From: Mesorhizobium sp. LSJC280B00
GTDB lineage: Bacteria > Pseudomonadota > Alphaproteobacteria > Rhizobiales > Rhizobiaceae
DNA: 45,320 nucleotides
Assembly (NCBI RefSeq): GCF_000502835.1
Contig: NZ_AYVL01000026.1
Location: 20,605 to 65,924 of the forward strand
Reading direction: 5' to 3'
Shown one piece after another: positions 15,695 through 23,792 of this stretch (positions within the stretch are counted from its first letter, which is position 1; the number at the start of each line of letters is the position of its first letter). Position numbers and translations under genes: made by a program. The notes under the pieces were generated by a model. It worked only from the letters and a program-made list of their open reading frames with translations. It was not told the DNA's origin and ran no database searches.

Positions 15695-16486
15695 GTGACA
15701 GGAAATCTTTCGTTGGAACGTGGCCTTGCGGTTCTCAATGTCCTCAAGGAAGCGGACGAAGCGGTCGGGGTGCGCGAACTCGCCCGCCGGCTTGAGCAGA
15801 GTGCTCCCGCCGTGCAGCGAATTCTGAACACGCTGGCAGAGCAGGGCTATGTCGAGCAGTCGCCAGACTCGCGGCGCTACCGGCTGGGTCACTCCGTGCT
15901 GGCGCTTGCGCGGAAGGTCTTGGGTAGAGACCGCCTGGTTGGTTTGGCTGAAATCGAACTGCAGGCGCTGGCCGCCGAAGGTTGCTTCAACGCATTCCTC
16001 GGCATCAGGCGCGGCAATTGCGGAATTTATCTCCTGACCGTGCAAAGCAAGAGTCCGGTCGTCATTCGTTCTTCACCTGGCGAGACCTTCCCCTTGCACT
16101 CCACCGCGTTGGGCAAGGCGCTCCTGATGGAGCTGAGCGGCGAGGCGGTCATTGGGATTCTTGGACGCGGTCCACTGGAGCAGGTTGCCGTACGCACAGT
16201 CACCGATCCGCACAAGCTCGTTGCTCAAATCAGAGCGTCCGAGCCCATCGGCTACACAACATCCCTGGACGAGAATTTTACCGGGCTGATTGCGGTCGGC
16301 GCACCGCTTCGCGATGCATCAGGCACAATCATGGCTGCGATAAGTGTGGCCTACCCCCGGTCTGTGGGGCCGCATGTGGAGATCGCCGAGGTTGGAGAGG
16401 CAGTAATGGCAGCTGCGGCGCGCATCTCAGCAGGCCTCGGCTTTCTGGAAGCAAAACAGGCTCGGGATTCCCACCATGCTGCTTAA
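15695..16486 (+). CDS. IclR-family transcriptional regulator
   Basis: A 263-residue regulator. The N-terminal winged helix covers about residues 5-65 ('LERGLAVLNVLKEADEAVGVRELARRLEQSAPAVQRILNTLAEQGYV' by family alignment). The C-terminal effector domain covers about 80-250, with 'GETFPLHSTALGKALL' and 'GYTTSLDENFTGLIAVGAPL'. The start is GTG at 15695 with AAGGA at 15685-15689. Its end overlaps the M24 gene by 11 bp, so it is the first gene of a regulator/peptidase/PLP-enzyme operon that it probably controls through the palindrome at 15665. Confidence 0.92.
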   Translation: MTGNLSLERGLAVLNVLKEADEAVGVRELARRLEQSAPAVQRILNTLAEQGYVEQSPDSRRYRLGHSVLALARKVLGRDRLVGLAEIELQALAAEGCFNAFLGIRRGNCGIYLLTVQSKSPVVIRSSPGETFPLHSTALGKALLMELSGEAVIGILGRGPLEQVAVRTVTDPHKLVAQIRASEPIGYTTSLDENFTGLIAVGAPLRDASGTIMAAISVAYPRSVGPHVEIAEVGEAVMAAAARISAGLGFLEAKQARDSHHAA

Positions 16487-17669
16487 CGAGGCCCGCCTGA
16501 AACAATGCATGTCGGCAGCCGGGTTTGATGCCGTCATAGCGACGATGCCGGAAAACGTGACCTATATGAGCGGCTTCTGGGCTCTGCCGCAATGGATCCG
16601 TCGTGGTCCGCAGGCCTATGTGGTGTGGCCAGCTCCCGACAAGGGCACGCCTGAAATCATCGCCAGCTCCAGCACCCTCGACCTCGTTGCCGATCAGGAA
16701 CTGTGGGTAAGCAAGGTTCGGCGCTATGGCGACTTTTACGCCAATGTCGGTTCCTCGACCACCGTGGACCTCTCCAATGAACGACACCTCCAGCTTCGAG
16801 ACCTGCCGAGGCATGGCGATGCCATTGCGGCTTTGGTCGCCGCATTGGAAGAAGCCCAGCTCGGCCGTGGGCGGATCGGCATAGACGAGGCGGGGCTCGC
16901 GCCAGGATACCAGGAAACCCTCGGAGCCCATTTTCCCAATGCGTCGTTCCTACCAGCCACCGCATTGCTTCGCGAGGTTCGTGCCGTAAAAACGGCAGAT
17001 GAAATCGAACGGCTCGGCCAAGTTGCCCAGATCGCCGAACGCTCCATTCAAGCAGCACTCGGCGTTGCTCAGGAAGGCGCCACCGAAGCAGATCTGGCGC
17101 GCGCTTTTCATGTCAGGACGGTCGAGGAAGGCGCCCTGCCCGTACTGGGATGCATCGGCTTTGGCGAGCGCAGCGCGCTCATGAACGTCCAGCCGTCTGA
17201 CCGCAGGTTGCGCGCAGGAGAAATCATCCGCTTCGACGTCGGTGGCCGGTTTCGGCACTACCGCGCCGACATTGCCCGCATCGCCACGCTGGGCGAGCCG
17301 CCGCCGCAGGCGCATCGGCTTCAGCAGGCGCTGCTGCGCGGCGTTCAGCATGCCTGCGACATTATCCGGCCCGGCATGCCGGCAGCACAGCTCTTCGAGA
17401 CGGTCGTGCGTGTGGTGAAGCGCGAAGGAATTGCCCACTACGAGCGCGATCACGTCGGACATGGCATCGGCCTTGATGGTTATGATGCGCCGACGCTCTC
17501 GCCGCGCAGTACAGACATCCTTGAAGAAGGAATGGTGCTGTGCGTGGAGACCCCCTACTACGAAATCGGCCGCTGGGGACTCCAGGTGGAGGACATGGTG
17601 GTTGTTCGCCAGCGCGGAGTGGAGCGGCTGACGCAGACGCACGATGCAATCACCCGGGTGCAGTTATGA
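16476..17669 (+). CDS. M24-family metallopeptidase (Xaa-Pro peptidase / creatinase type)
   Basis: A 397-residue protein with the creatinase-like N-terminal domain (1-160) and the pita-bread catalytic domain (170-390). All five metal ligands are present: D254 in 'RFDVGG', D265 in 'RADIARI', H329 in 'HVGHGIG', E358 in 'VETPYYE' and E372 in 'QVEDMVV'. It should therefore be active as a dipeptidase or amidohydrolase. Length and layout also match ectoine hydrolase (DoeA/EutD), but no other ectoine gene is near. The ATG at 16476 lies inside the end of the IclR gene. Its stop overlaps the next start (ATGA), so it is coupled to the threonine-synthase-like enzyme. Confidence 0.9.
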   Translation: MLLNEARLKQCMSAAGFDAVIATMPENVTYMSGFWALPQWIRRGPQAYVVWPAPDKGTPEIIASSSTLDLVADQELWVSKVRRYGDFYANVGSSTTVDLSNERHLQLRDLPRHGDAIAALVAALEEAQLGRGRIGIDEAGLAPGYQETLGAHFPNASFLPATALLREVRAVKTADEIERLGQVAQIAERSIQAALGVAQEGATEADLARAFHVRTVEEGALPVLGCIGFGERSALMNVQPSDRRLRAGEIIRFDVGGRFRHYRADIARIATLGEPPPQAHRLQQALLRGVQHACDIIRPGMPAAQLFETVVRVVKREGIAHYERDHVGHGIGLDGYDAPTLSPRSTDILEEGMVLCVETPYYEIGRWGLQVEDMVVVRQRGVERLTQTHDAITRVQL

Positions 17670-18958
17670 GCCGCGCGGCAGGGTTTTCCTGTATTCGATG
17701 CGGCGCCTTGTTCCGGATCGATACCAAAATCGACTCACGCGGCTGCCCGATATGCTGTGCCGAAGCACCGGCCAATCTTAAGGTCGCTTACGATCCATCC
17801 GGAGCTACATCGGCCGCTTCCACAGCGGGTGCCGCCCTGCCCTCGCTCTGGCGCTATGCCGACATGCTTCCTTGTGGACTCAGCGATGCAATCTCCTTGG
17901 GCGAGGGCCTGACGCCGTTGCTGAGCGCCGAGAAGCTGGGAAAGCAGCTCGGCGTCCCCAAGCTTCTTATCAAGGACGAGGGCGCAAACCCTACCTGGTC
18001 CCACAAGGACCGCTTCTCGACCGTGGCGGTGTCGATGGCACGTTTGAGTGGCGCACGCGTGGTGGCGACTGCTTCGTCGGGGAACGCCGGGGCCTCACTT
18101 GCCGCCTATGCTGCTCGGGCGGGCCTGAAATGCGTCGTTGTCACATTCTCAGGCACCGCCGGCGCAATGTTGGCGCAGATCCGCAAATACGGCGCAAGCG
18201 TCGTATCCCTGGCCGACAAGTCCCATCGCTGGCCATTGCTTGCCGCTGGTACCGAGCGCCTCGGATGGTTTGCAACATCACCGTTTCACAGCCCCGTAGT
18301 GGGCAGTCATCCTGTCGGGATCGAGGGCTACAAGACCCTGGCTTACGAAATCGTCGAACAAATGCACGGTGCCGTGCCGGACTGGTGCGCCTTGCCTGTT
18401 TGCTATGGGGACGCGCTTGCCGGGCTGTGGGCCGGATTTAAGGACCTTCTTAGCCAAGGCAAGATCGAGCGGTTGCCGAGACTCGTGGCGGCGGAAGTGC
18501 ATGGATCTTTGGCCAGAGCCCTTGCCGGCAAGGGAGATCTGGTTGCCGAAGTCCCCGCAAGCTTCGACACGCTTGCCATCTCGATCGGCACCACACGAAG
18601 CACGTTTCAGGCGCTCAACGCCCTGCGTGAATCTGGCGGCACGGCAATGCCGGTCGGCAATATCGGCTTGATAGCGATGCAGCAGCAGCTTGCGGCCACC
18701 GAGGGTGTTTTTGCCGAACTTGCCTCGGTGACGCCATTTGCAGCTATCGAATCCTTGAGGCGAGAAGGCACCATCGCGCGGTCAGACAGCGTCGTTGCCA
18801 TCGTGACAGCGAGCGGCCTCAAGGATTTGGATCGTTCGACCGGTCCGAACAAAGCACAACCATCGTTTCAGTCAGTTGCCGAAGCGTGGGAATACGTTGC
18901 CGAGGGCCGTGACTATTTCACGCCCTCACTTGAACGACGCGCGACCAAGATGTCCTGA
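17666..18958 (+). CDS. Threonine-synthase-like PLP enzyme (fold type II) with zinc ribbon
   Basis: A 430-residue enzyme of the threonine synthase/cysteine synthase fold. An N-terminal zinc ribbon has Cys pairs at 9/12 and 27/30 ('CIRCG' and 'CPICC'), common in ThrC-like proteins of this class. The PLP lysine is K114 in 'WSHKDRFS', and the PLP phosphate is bound by 'ATASSGNAGAS' (about 134-144). Real threonine synthases act on O-phosphohomoserine. The housekeeping gene would not normally sit in an IclR/peptidase operon, so this copy probably has a catabolic or special substrate. The start ATG at 17666 overlaps the M24 stop (ATGA). It is followed after 164 bp by an amino acid importer. Confidence 0.88.
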   Translation: MSRAAGFSCIRCGALFRIDTKIDSRGCPICCAEAPANLKVAYDPSGATSAASTAGAALPSLWRYADMLPCGLSDAISLGEGLTPLLSAEKLGKQLGVPKLLIKDEGANPTWSHKDRFSTVAVSMARLSGARVVATASSGNAGASLAAYAARAGLKCVVVTFSGTAGAMLAQIRKYGASVVSLADKSHRWPLLAAGTERLGWFATSPFHSPVVGSHPVGIEGYKTLAYEIVEQMHGAVPDWCALPVCYGDALAGLWAGFKDLLSQGKIERLPRLVAAEVHGSLARALAGKGDLVAEVPASFDTLAISIGTTRSTFQALNALRESGGTAMPVGNIGLIAMQQQLAATEGVFAELASVTPFAAIESLRREGTIARSDSVVAIVTASGLKDLDRSTGPNKAQPSFQSVAEAWEYVAEGRDYFTPSLERRATKMS

Positions 18959-19122
18959 AGAGAAGATAGAGACGATCATGAACGGATGCGAATTCTGATC
19001 GATTGATGATCTCGTCCACCATTGGACGGTATTGCGACTTCCTAAAAGCTATCCAGGAGAGGCAAATTCAACTCGCTTAGCGAGCGGAATCTCGATTCAA
19101 ACATGATGTAAGGGGAATGTTC

Positions 19123-19869
19123 ATGCTTCGGAAAACGCTCATCGGCTGGCTCGCAGCCCTCAGTGTCGCAATGGCAACTCAGACGATGGCTGAGGAAACG
19201 CTCAGAGTCGGCGTCACGCCAACCGGAGTGCCGTTCACGTTTGTCGACACCGCAACCCAAAAGCCGACAGGCGCGATGGTCGATCTGGCAAGTGCGATTG
19301 CCGCGAGCCTTGGTACGACCGCCGATTTTCAAATAAACGCTTTTCCAGCCCTGATCCCGGCATTGACGACCGACAAAATCAATCTGATTTCCGCCAGCAT
19401 GTTCATAACAGACAAGCGCAAGCAGGTGATCGATTTCAGCACGCCGGTTTACGCCTATGGCGAGGCGATGTTTGTTGCTGCCGGCGACAGCGAGAACTAC
19501 ACGATCGAAGAGCTGAGAGGTGAGACCGTGGGGGCGCAGATCGGCTCGACCTACGCCGACGCCCTGGAAGCGCTTGGCGTCTTCGGTCAAGTCAAGCTCT
19601 ACGACTCAATCGCTGACATGATGCGCGATGTGGTCCTGGGCCGCATCAAGGCCGGCTTTGGTGACGCCCCGATCGTCGCGTATCAGCTTTCAAAGAACCC
19701 CGAACTGGGAGTTCGCCTCGTCGACGGCTATCGGCCGATGAAAAAAGGCGAGGTCGCGTTAGCGGTCGCCAAGGAAAATCCACTGCTTCTCGAAAAGGTG
19801 AACGCTTCGATCGCGAAGTTGAAGGAAAGCGGCGAACTCAGGAGAATATTTGCCAAATATGGTCTCTGA
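19123..19869 (+). CDS. Polar amino acid ABC transporter substrate-binding protein
   Basis: A 248-residue SBP_bac_3 protein with a signal peptide at about residues 1-22 ('IGWLAALSVAMATQTMAEE'). Ligand-binding features are typical: 'LRVGVTPTGVPFTFVD', 'LTTDKINLISASMFITDKRKQVIDFSTPVY', and 'GRIKAGFGDAPIVAY'. ATG 19123 is chosen over ATG 19117 because the SD AGGGG (19111-19115) then has a 7-nt spacer. It heads a binding protein/permease/ATPase set and lies 164 bp after the PLP-enzyme operon, so it may feed that pathway. Confidence 0.92.
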   Translation: MLRKTLIGWLAALSVAMATQTMAEETLRVGVTPTGVPFTFVDTATQKPTGAMVDLASAIAASLGTTADFQINAFPALIPALTTDKINLISASMFITDKRKQVIDFSTPVYAYGEAMFVAAGDSENYTIEELRGETVGAQIGSTYADALEALGVFGQVKLYDSIADMMRDVVLGRIKAGFGDAPIVAYQLSKNPELGVRLVDGYRPMKKGEVALAVAKENPLLLEKVNASIAKLKESGELRRIFAKYGL

Positions 19870-19982
19870 AGGCCATCGCGCATGGACCGCGAAACAGGCG
19901 CCGGCTGGCAGGACCATAGGATCGCGTCGGAATGACCGGCTTTGTCGGCCGGGCTATGTGCCAAGAGGAATAAAAGCCGGCC

Positions 19983-20639
19983 ATGACCAAATTCATCGCG
20001 CACGCAACGGAATATCTGCCGCTTCTTCTTAACGGCGTTTGGCTGACCGTGATGATAACCCTATTTGCGCTGTGCCTTGCGACCGCGCTCGGTCTTGTCT
20101 GGGCGTTGTTCAGAACATCTGGGATCTGGTCTCTCGCAGTGCCGACACGGCTCCTTGTCGACTTCGTGCGCGGCATACCGCTCCTCGTCGTTCTCTTCTA
20201 TATTTACTTTGTCGCGCCCGATATCGGCATCAACCTGACCGCGCTTCAGGCTGGCACGATCGGGCTGGGGCTGGCTCACTCGTGCTATCTCGGGGAAACT
20301 TTCCGGGCTGGCATCGAGGCGGTCGATACGGGTCAGATCGAAGCGGCAAAATCGATCGGGATGAAGCGTCCGTTGATGATGCGCCGCGTCGTGCTGCCGC
20401 AAGCATTCAAGATTATCCTGCCACCTTACGCCAACAACATGGTCATGCTGCTAAAGGACTCCTCGCTGGTGTCGGTGATTTCGGTTCAGGAGCTGACCAT
20501 GCAGGGCAAGATGCTTGCATCCTCCACATTCGACAACATGACAGTATTTACCCTGGTGGCACTGCTCTATCTGTGCCTGACGGTTCCGCTGAATCTGCTT
20601 ATGCGTAAAATGGAAATCTATCTTGGGGCGGCAGGATGA
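19983..20639 (+). CDS. Polar amino acid ABC transporter permease
   Basis: A 218-residue permease of the HisM/GlnP type. The first segment is 'LLLNGVWLTVMITLFALCLA', and the EAA loop is 'IEAAKSIGMKRPLMMRRVVLPQA' at about residues 119-141. Only one permease is present, so it probably forms a homodimer. A 113-bp gap after the binding-protein gene holds a small GC hairpin (CCGGC 19936-19940, GCCGG 19948-19952). The last bases overlap the ATPase start (ATGA). Confidence 0.92.
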   Translation: MTKFIAHATEYLPLLLNGVWLTVMITLFALCLATALGLVWALFRTSGIWSLAVPTRLLVDFVRGIPLLVVLFYIYFVAPDIGINLTALQAGTIGLGLAHSCYLGETFRAGIEAVDTGQIEAAKSIGMKRPLMMRRVVLPQAFKIILPPYANNMVMLLKDSSLVSVISVQELTMQGKMLASSTFDNMTVFTLVALLYLCLTVPLNLLMRKMEIYLGAAG

Positions 20640-21367
20640 TCATCTTCGACGACGTGCACAAGTCCTTCGGGCTCCACGAGGTTCTCAAGGGGATCAACGC
20701 CGAGATCGCCAAGGGACAGGTCGTGTGTTTGATTGGGCCGTCGGGTTCCGGCAAATCGACGCTTCTGCGCTGTGTGAACGGGCTTGAAAATTATCAGCGC
20801 GGTCGCATCAGTATCGATGGCACCGTGGTGGATGCCGCCTCGCCCCAGGTTCATACCATCTGCACCCGCGTCTCGATGGTCTTCCAACGCTTCAACCTCT
20901 TTCCGCACCGCACCGCCCTGGAAAATGTCATGGAGGGGCCCCTATACGTGCTGAAGGAAAATAGGAAACAGGTCCGCGAGCGGGCAATGGCACTGCTCAA
21001 CCGCGTCGGCTTGGCCGACAAGACGAATGCCTATCCCGCGTCGTTGTCAGGCGGCCAGCAGCAGCGCGTTGCCATCGCCCGCGCCCTGGCGATGCGCCCA
21101 CAGGCCATTCTTTTCGACGAGCCCACCTCCGCACTTGATCCGGAAATGGTCGGCGAGGTCCTGCAGGTAATGCGCGCGCTCGCAGACGAGAACATGACCA
21201 TGCTCGTCGTTACGCATGAAATTCAGTTCGCCCGGGAGGTTTCCGATAGTGTCCTCTTTCTCGACGGCGGCCGGATCGTCGAGCAAGGTCCGGCCAAGGA
21301 GCTCCTGCGACACCCGAAGCACGAACGCACAAAGGATTTTCTTCACCGGGTGATGCACCCCGTCTGA
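20636..21367 (+). CDS. Polar amino acid ABC transporter ATPase
   Basis: A 243-residue ATPase of the GlnQ/HisP class: Walker A 'GPSGSGKSTLLR' near residue 33, Q-loop 'VFQRFNLFPH', signature 'LSGGQQQRVAIARAL' near 138, Walker B 'ILFDEPTSALDPEMV' near 161, and switch 'VVTHEIQFA'. The start overlaps the permease stop. It converges with the PLP-enzyme gene on the other strand, 39 bp away. Confidence 0.94.
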   Translation: MIIFDDVHKSFGLHEVLKGINAEIAKGQVVCLIGPSGSGKSTLLRCVNGLENYQRGRISIDGTVVDAASPQVHTICTRVSMVFQRFNLFPHRTALENVMEGPLYVLKENRKQVRERAMALLNRVGLADKTNAYPASLSGGQQQRVAIARALAMRPQAILFDEPTSALDPEMVGEVLQVMRALADENMTMLVVTHEIQFAREVSDSVLFLDGGRIVEQGPAKELLRHPKHERTKDFLHRVMHPV

Positions 21368-21406
21368 CTGTTGGCCGGTGCTGCCTTGTCGCGTCGAAAC
21401 TCTGAT

Positions 21407-22462
21407 TCAGACCTGTCGCTCCGCCGGGGACGAGCCGTCAAACTGTGCGAGAACGGCGCTTAGAGTTCTACGGTCCCAAGGAAATCTGGTCCATGCCGTC
21501 TCCTCAGCCGGGCGAATTCGCTCGAGAACCGTTGGCTCAAGTGGAATTGAAATTGGCCAGTCCTTCAAGCCGGCGAGCCAATCCGGGTTATAGACTGTAT
21601 CGGAATGACGATGCCCTTCATCTGGCATTATGACGACGGTGGAGGCTTCGGGATTTTGCTTGGCGAACCATGCGCCGACCAGGGCTGCGGCGCCGCTGGT
21701 CGGGCCCATGAAGAGCCCGTGATCGCGAAAAAGCCCATGCGCCATGGCGTAAGCTGGTAATGCGCCCACCCAATGAATATCGTCGATCATCTCATGTCGA
21801 ACATTGTCCGGCAAAACGCTGTTGCCGAGCCCGCGCAGCATGCGCCTTCCGACAGGCTGGCCGAAGAGCATGCTTCTGTGGGTATCGACAGCAATCATCC
21901 TGAGATCTGGAAAGAGCTCACGAAGGAAACCTCCGGTTCCACACAGCGATCCCCCTGTGCCCACGCAGCCGATGAGGCAATCGACGCGGCCGAGTGAACG
22001 AACAACGAGATCCGCCAGGCGCGCGTAGGCAAGGCGGTTTTCCGGACTGTCGTACTGTCGTGGCCAATACGTGTCCGGGTTATCTTGCAAAGTCTTATGA
22101 AGGTACTCGAGGCGACCACGCTGATTGCCGTCTCCCTGAGGATCATCGATGGCCATCACTTTGGCACCGAGCTGTTCCAGTCGTCTCTTGAGTTTCACGT
22201 CGATGAGGCTGGAGGCCGTGACGAGCGTAAGCCCATACCCACGGGCGGCAGCTAGCATGGCGATGGCCAGGCCGAACGTGCCCGACGTCGTTTCAATGAT
22301 GTGCCCACCGCGCTTAAGGCGTCCTGATGCTTCTGCACGGTCCACCATGAATCGGGCGGGCAGCAGCTTCATGAGGGAAAAGCAGGCGGCGTTGAGGTTA
22401 GGCGCGAGCTGGGCAAATCGCGGTGTTTCATAGGCGCGTAAGTAGTCTTCACCTGCGCTCAC
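21407..22462 (-). CDS. Cysteine-synthase-like PLP enzyme (fold type II)
   Basis: A 351-residue member of the cysteine synthase/2,3-diaminopropionate synthase (CysK/SbnA) family. The PLP lysine is probably K32 in 'FSLMKLLPARF', where classical enzymes have a GS(I/V)KDR-like motif. The phosphate-type loop is 'ETTSGTFGLAIA' (57-68), and the glycine loop 'GCVGTGGSLCGTGGFL' is typical. The altered active-site flank suggests a substrate other than O-acetylserine. The start is GTG, overlapping the stop of the kinase gene (GTGA), so the two are coupled. An attractive idea is that the kinase makes a phosphorylated hydroxy-amino acid on which this enzyme does beta-replacement or elimination. That is inference. 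Confidence 0.85.
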   Translation of the reverse strand: MSAGEDYLRAYETPRFAQLAPNLNAACFSLMKLLPARFMVDRAEASGRLKRGGHIIETTSGTFGLAIAMLAAARGYGLTLVTASSLIDVKLKRRLEQLGAKVMAIDDPQGDGNQRGRLEYLHKTLQDNPDTYWPRQYDSPENRLAYARLADLVVRSLGRVDCLIGCVGTGGSLCGTGGFLRELFPDLRMIAVDTHRSMLFGQPVGRRMLRGLGNSVLPDNVRHEMIDDIHWVGALPAYAMAHGLFRDHGLFMGPTSGAAALVGAWFAKQNPEASTVVIMPDEGHRHSDTVYNPDWLAGLKDWPISIPLEPTVLERIRPAEETAWTRFPWDRRTLSAVLAQFDGSSPAERQV

Positions 22463-23439
22463 TGGATTACTCTCGTTTCGGCGTTAAGGCCAAATGTATG
22501 AACATCTGTGAAGCCTGCGCCCCTCAACTGCCTTGCGAGTTCGACGGCGCGCATGGCGGGTCGCGGTGCGGCAGCATCCAGGAGGATGCCGATCAAAGTG
22601 CCACTGTGAGCCACTTGCACGCCGCATGCGTCATGCCCGCGCGCTATGTCCAGAACAGTGTTGAAAGCTGCCTTCGGCAGATACCTCTGACTTATCCTGG
22701 CGCTGATGGTTGCGACACGTCCAAGCAGGCGGGGATCTTGTTGCCTAATTGAGCGACACGCCAATCCGCGCAGAACACGGAAGACTCCGATTTCCTCACT
22801 ATCGTAGCGTGCTCGTCGCATGCCCAGCGTGTCGATGGGTCGGGCACTGCCGTCCCTGAAACCCACAACGAGAAAGGGCGGGAACTCGCCTCCGAAATGT
22901 TCGATTGTACGGCCTTCCCGCTGAGCGAAGAGAAGAGCTTGGTCGCAGTAGGCGATGGCGTCGCTTGCGCTTTCCGCGGCAACGGCCAGTCGCGCAACAG
23001 TTGACTGGCGCAGCGTGACGCGCGCCGAAGCCGCGACCGCGCGGATCGACGCAATGACGTCTGCCGTAGAGGAACCGTAGCCGTGCCCTATCGGGATAGA
23101 GCTTTCGATCGTCAATTCTCCCCCTCTTCCAGCTACCCCGACATGCTCGAGCGTGAGGGCCGCCGCGCGCGCCGCTTTGATCCGGTTTGCGGGTCGCGGC
23201 CGAATGCCATCTTGTTCATCCGGCCAGAAGGTCACTAGCGACTCTTGCGACGTCAGCGGAAGCGTGACGAGTCCGCGACAAAGCCGTCCGTTTTCCGCTT
23301 CAAAGACGCCTTGGAGGAATTCCCCGTGATGGGCGTGTGCCCGACCGACTCCTACCACCAGAGGCCACGCGACAGTCTCGTTGTTGATGTTGCTCGAATG
23401 TGTCTGCTGGCCGGATCTCGGTGTGCTTGTCTGTATCAC
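22459..23439 (-). CDS. GHMP kinase, PduX-like (hydroxy-amino-acid kinase)
   Basis: A 326-residue GHMP-superfamily kinase. The N-terminal 'RAHAHHGEFLQGVF' matches the A-x-CGE-x-LQG region of PduX-type L-threonine kinases, but with His where the Cys usually stands. The ATP loop 'PIGHGYGSSTAD' (116-127) is the GHMP signature. The start is GTG at 23439 with GAGGAG at an 8-nt spacer. PduX makes O-phospho-threonine for cobamide synthesis, but no cobalamin genes are here. Instead the gene is translationally coupled to a cysteine-synthase-like enzyme. A LysR-type operator (23567-23581) and other palindromes lie upstream. Confidence 0.82.
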   Translation of the reverse strand: MIQTSTPRSGQQTHSSNINNETVAWPLVVGVGRAHAHHGEFLQGVFEAENGRLCRGLVTLPLTSQESLVTFWPDEQDGIRPRPANRIKAARAAALTLEHVGVAGRGGELTIESSIPIGHGYGSSTADVIASIRAVAASARVTLRQSTVARLAVAAESASDAIAYCDQALLFAQREGRTIEHFGGEFPPFLVVGFRDGSARPIDTLGMRRARYDSEEIGVFRVLRGLACRSIRQQDPRLLGRVATISARISQRYLPKAAFNTVLDIARGHDACGVQVAHSGTLIGILLDAAAPRPAMRAVELARQLRGAGFTDVHTFGLNAETRVIQ

Positions 23440-23566
23440 CGCATCATCTCCTCACCATGGCATTGGGCGATGATGCGTGCGACTGACCCGTGCTGTCACT
23501 CGCCAAATCTTGGTAGTGCCATTGGCAAGCACATCGTGCAAAGATACGGACAAGATTACCCCACCA

Positions 23567-23581
23567 ATTGGAGCCTCCAAT
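23567..23581. promoter_or_regulatory. LysR-type operator before the kinase operon
   Basis: ATTGGAG-C-CTCCAAT is a perfect 15-bp palindrome containing T-N11-A (T23568, A23580), the LysR recognition pattern. It lies between the kinase gene on the minus strand and a LysR gene on the plus strand, where a LysR regulator would bind to control both. That LysR gene is now broken (23793-24598). Confidence 0.55.
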
Positions 23582-23600
23582 ACTGGACTAAACACAGCAG

Positions 23601-23650
23601 CACTCGTTTCGGGAACGGTTGGCCATGCGCCAAGCAATCCGAAACGAGTG
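23601..23650. repeat. 50-bp nested inverted repeat
   Basis: CACTCGTTTCGG (23601-23612) is matched exactly by CCGAAACGAGTG (23639-23650), and inside it TTGGC (23619-23623) pairs with GCCAA (23629-23633). The result is a strong nested hairpin. It lies upstream of both divergent genes, so it is not an ordinary terminator of either. Confidence 0.6.
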
Positions 23651-23669
23651 CGGCCATGCACGGTGTTTT

Positions 23670-23720
23670 CAGTATTGTTCTTCTAAGGAGGGTTGGACTG
23701 CCCACCCTTTGTCAATACTG
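23670..23720. repeat. Inverted repeat CAGTATTG ... CAATACTG
   Basis: CAGTATTG (23670-23677) and CAATACTG (23713-23720) are perfect inverted arms. Between them lie AAGGAGGGT and ACCCTT, which pair partly. A related CCAATACTGG occurs at 23577-23586, so CAATACTG is present three times (once inverted) in 150 bp. Confidence 0.45.
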
Positions 23721-23792
23721 AGATCTGGCGATTGTCCGCAGCGGCCAAAAGCGCTCAAACGCGTTTTGTCGCCAACTTGACTTTGACCAGAG

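Noticed and set aside
16476..17669. M24 gene as ectoine hydrolase (doeA/eutD)
   Set aside because: The length and fold fit, but none of the other ectoine genes are nearby, so only the family is assigned.
22459..23439. Kinase gene as part of cobalamin synthesis (pduX proper)
   Set aside because: There are no cobalamin genes in the window, and the gene is coupled to a cysteine-synthase-like enzyme.
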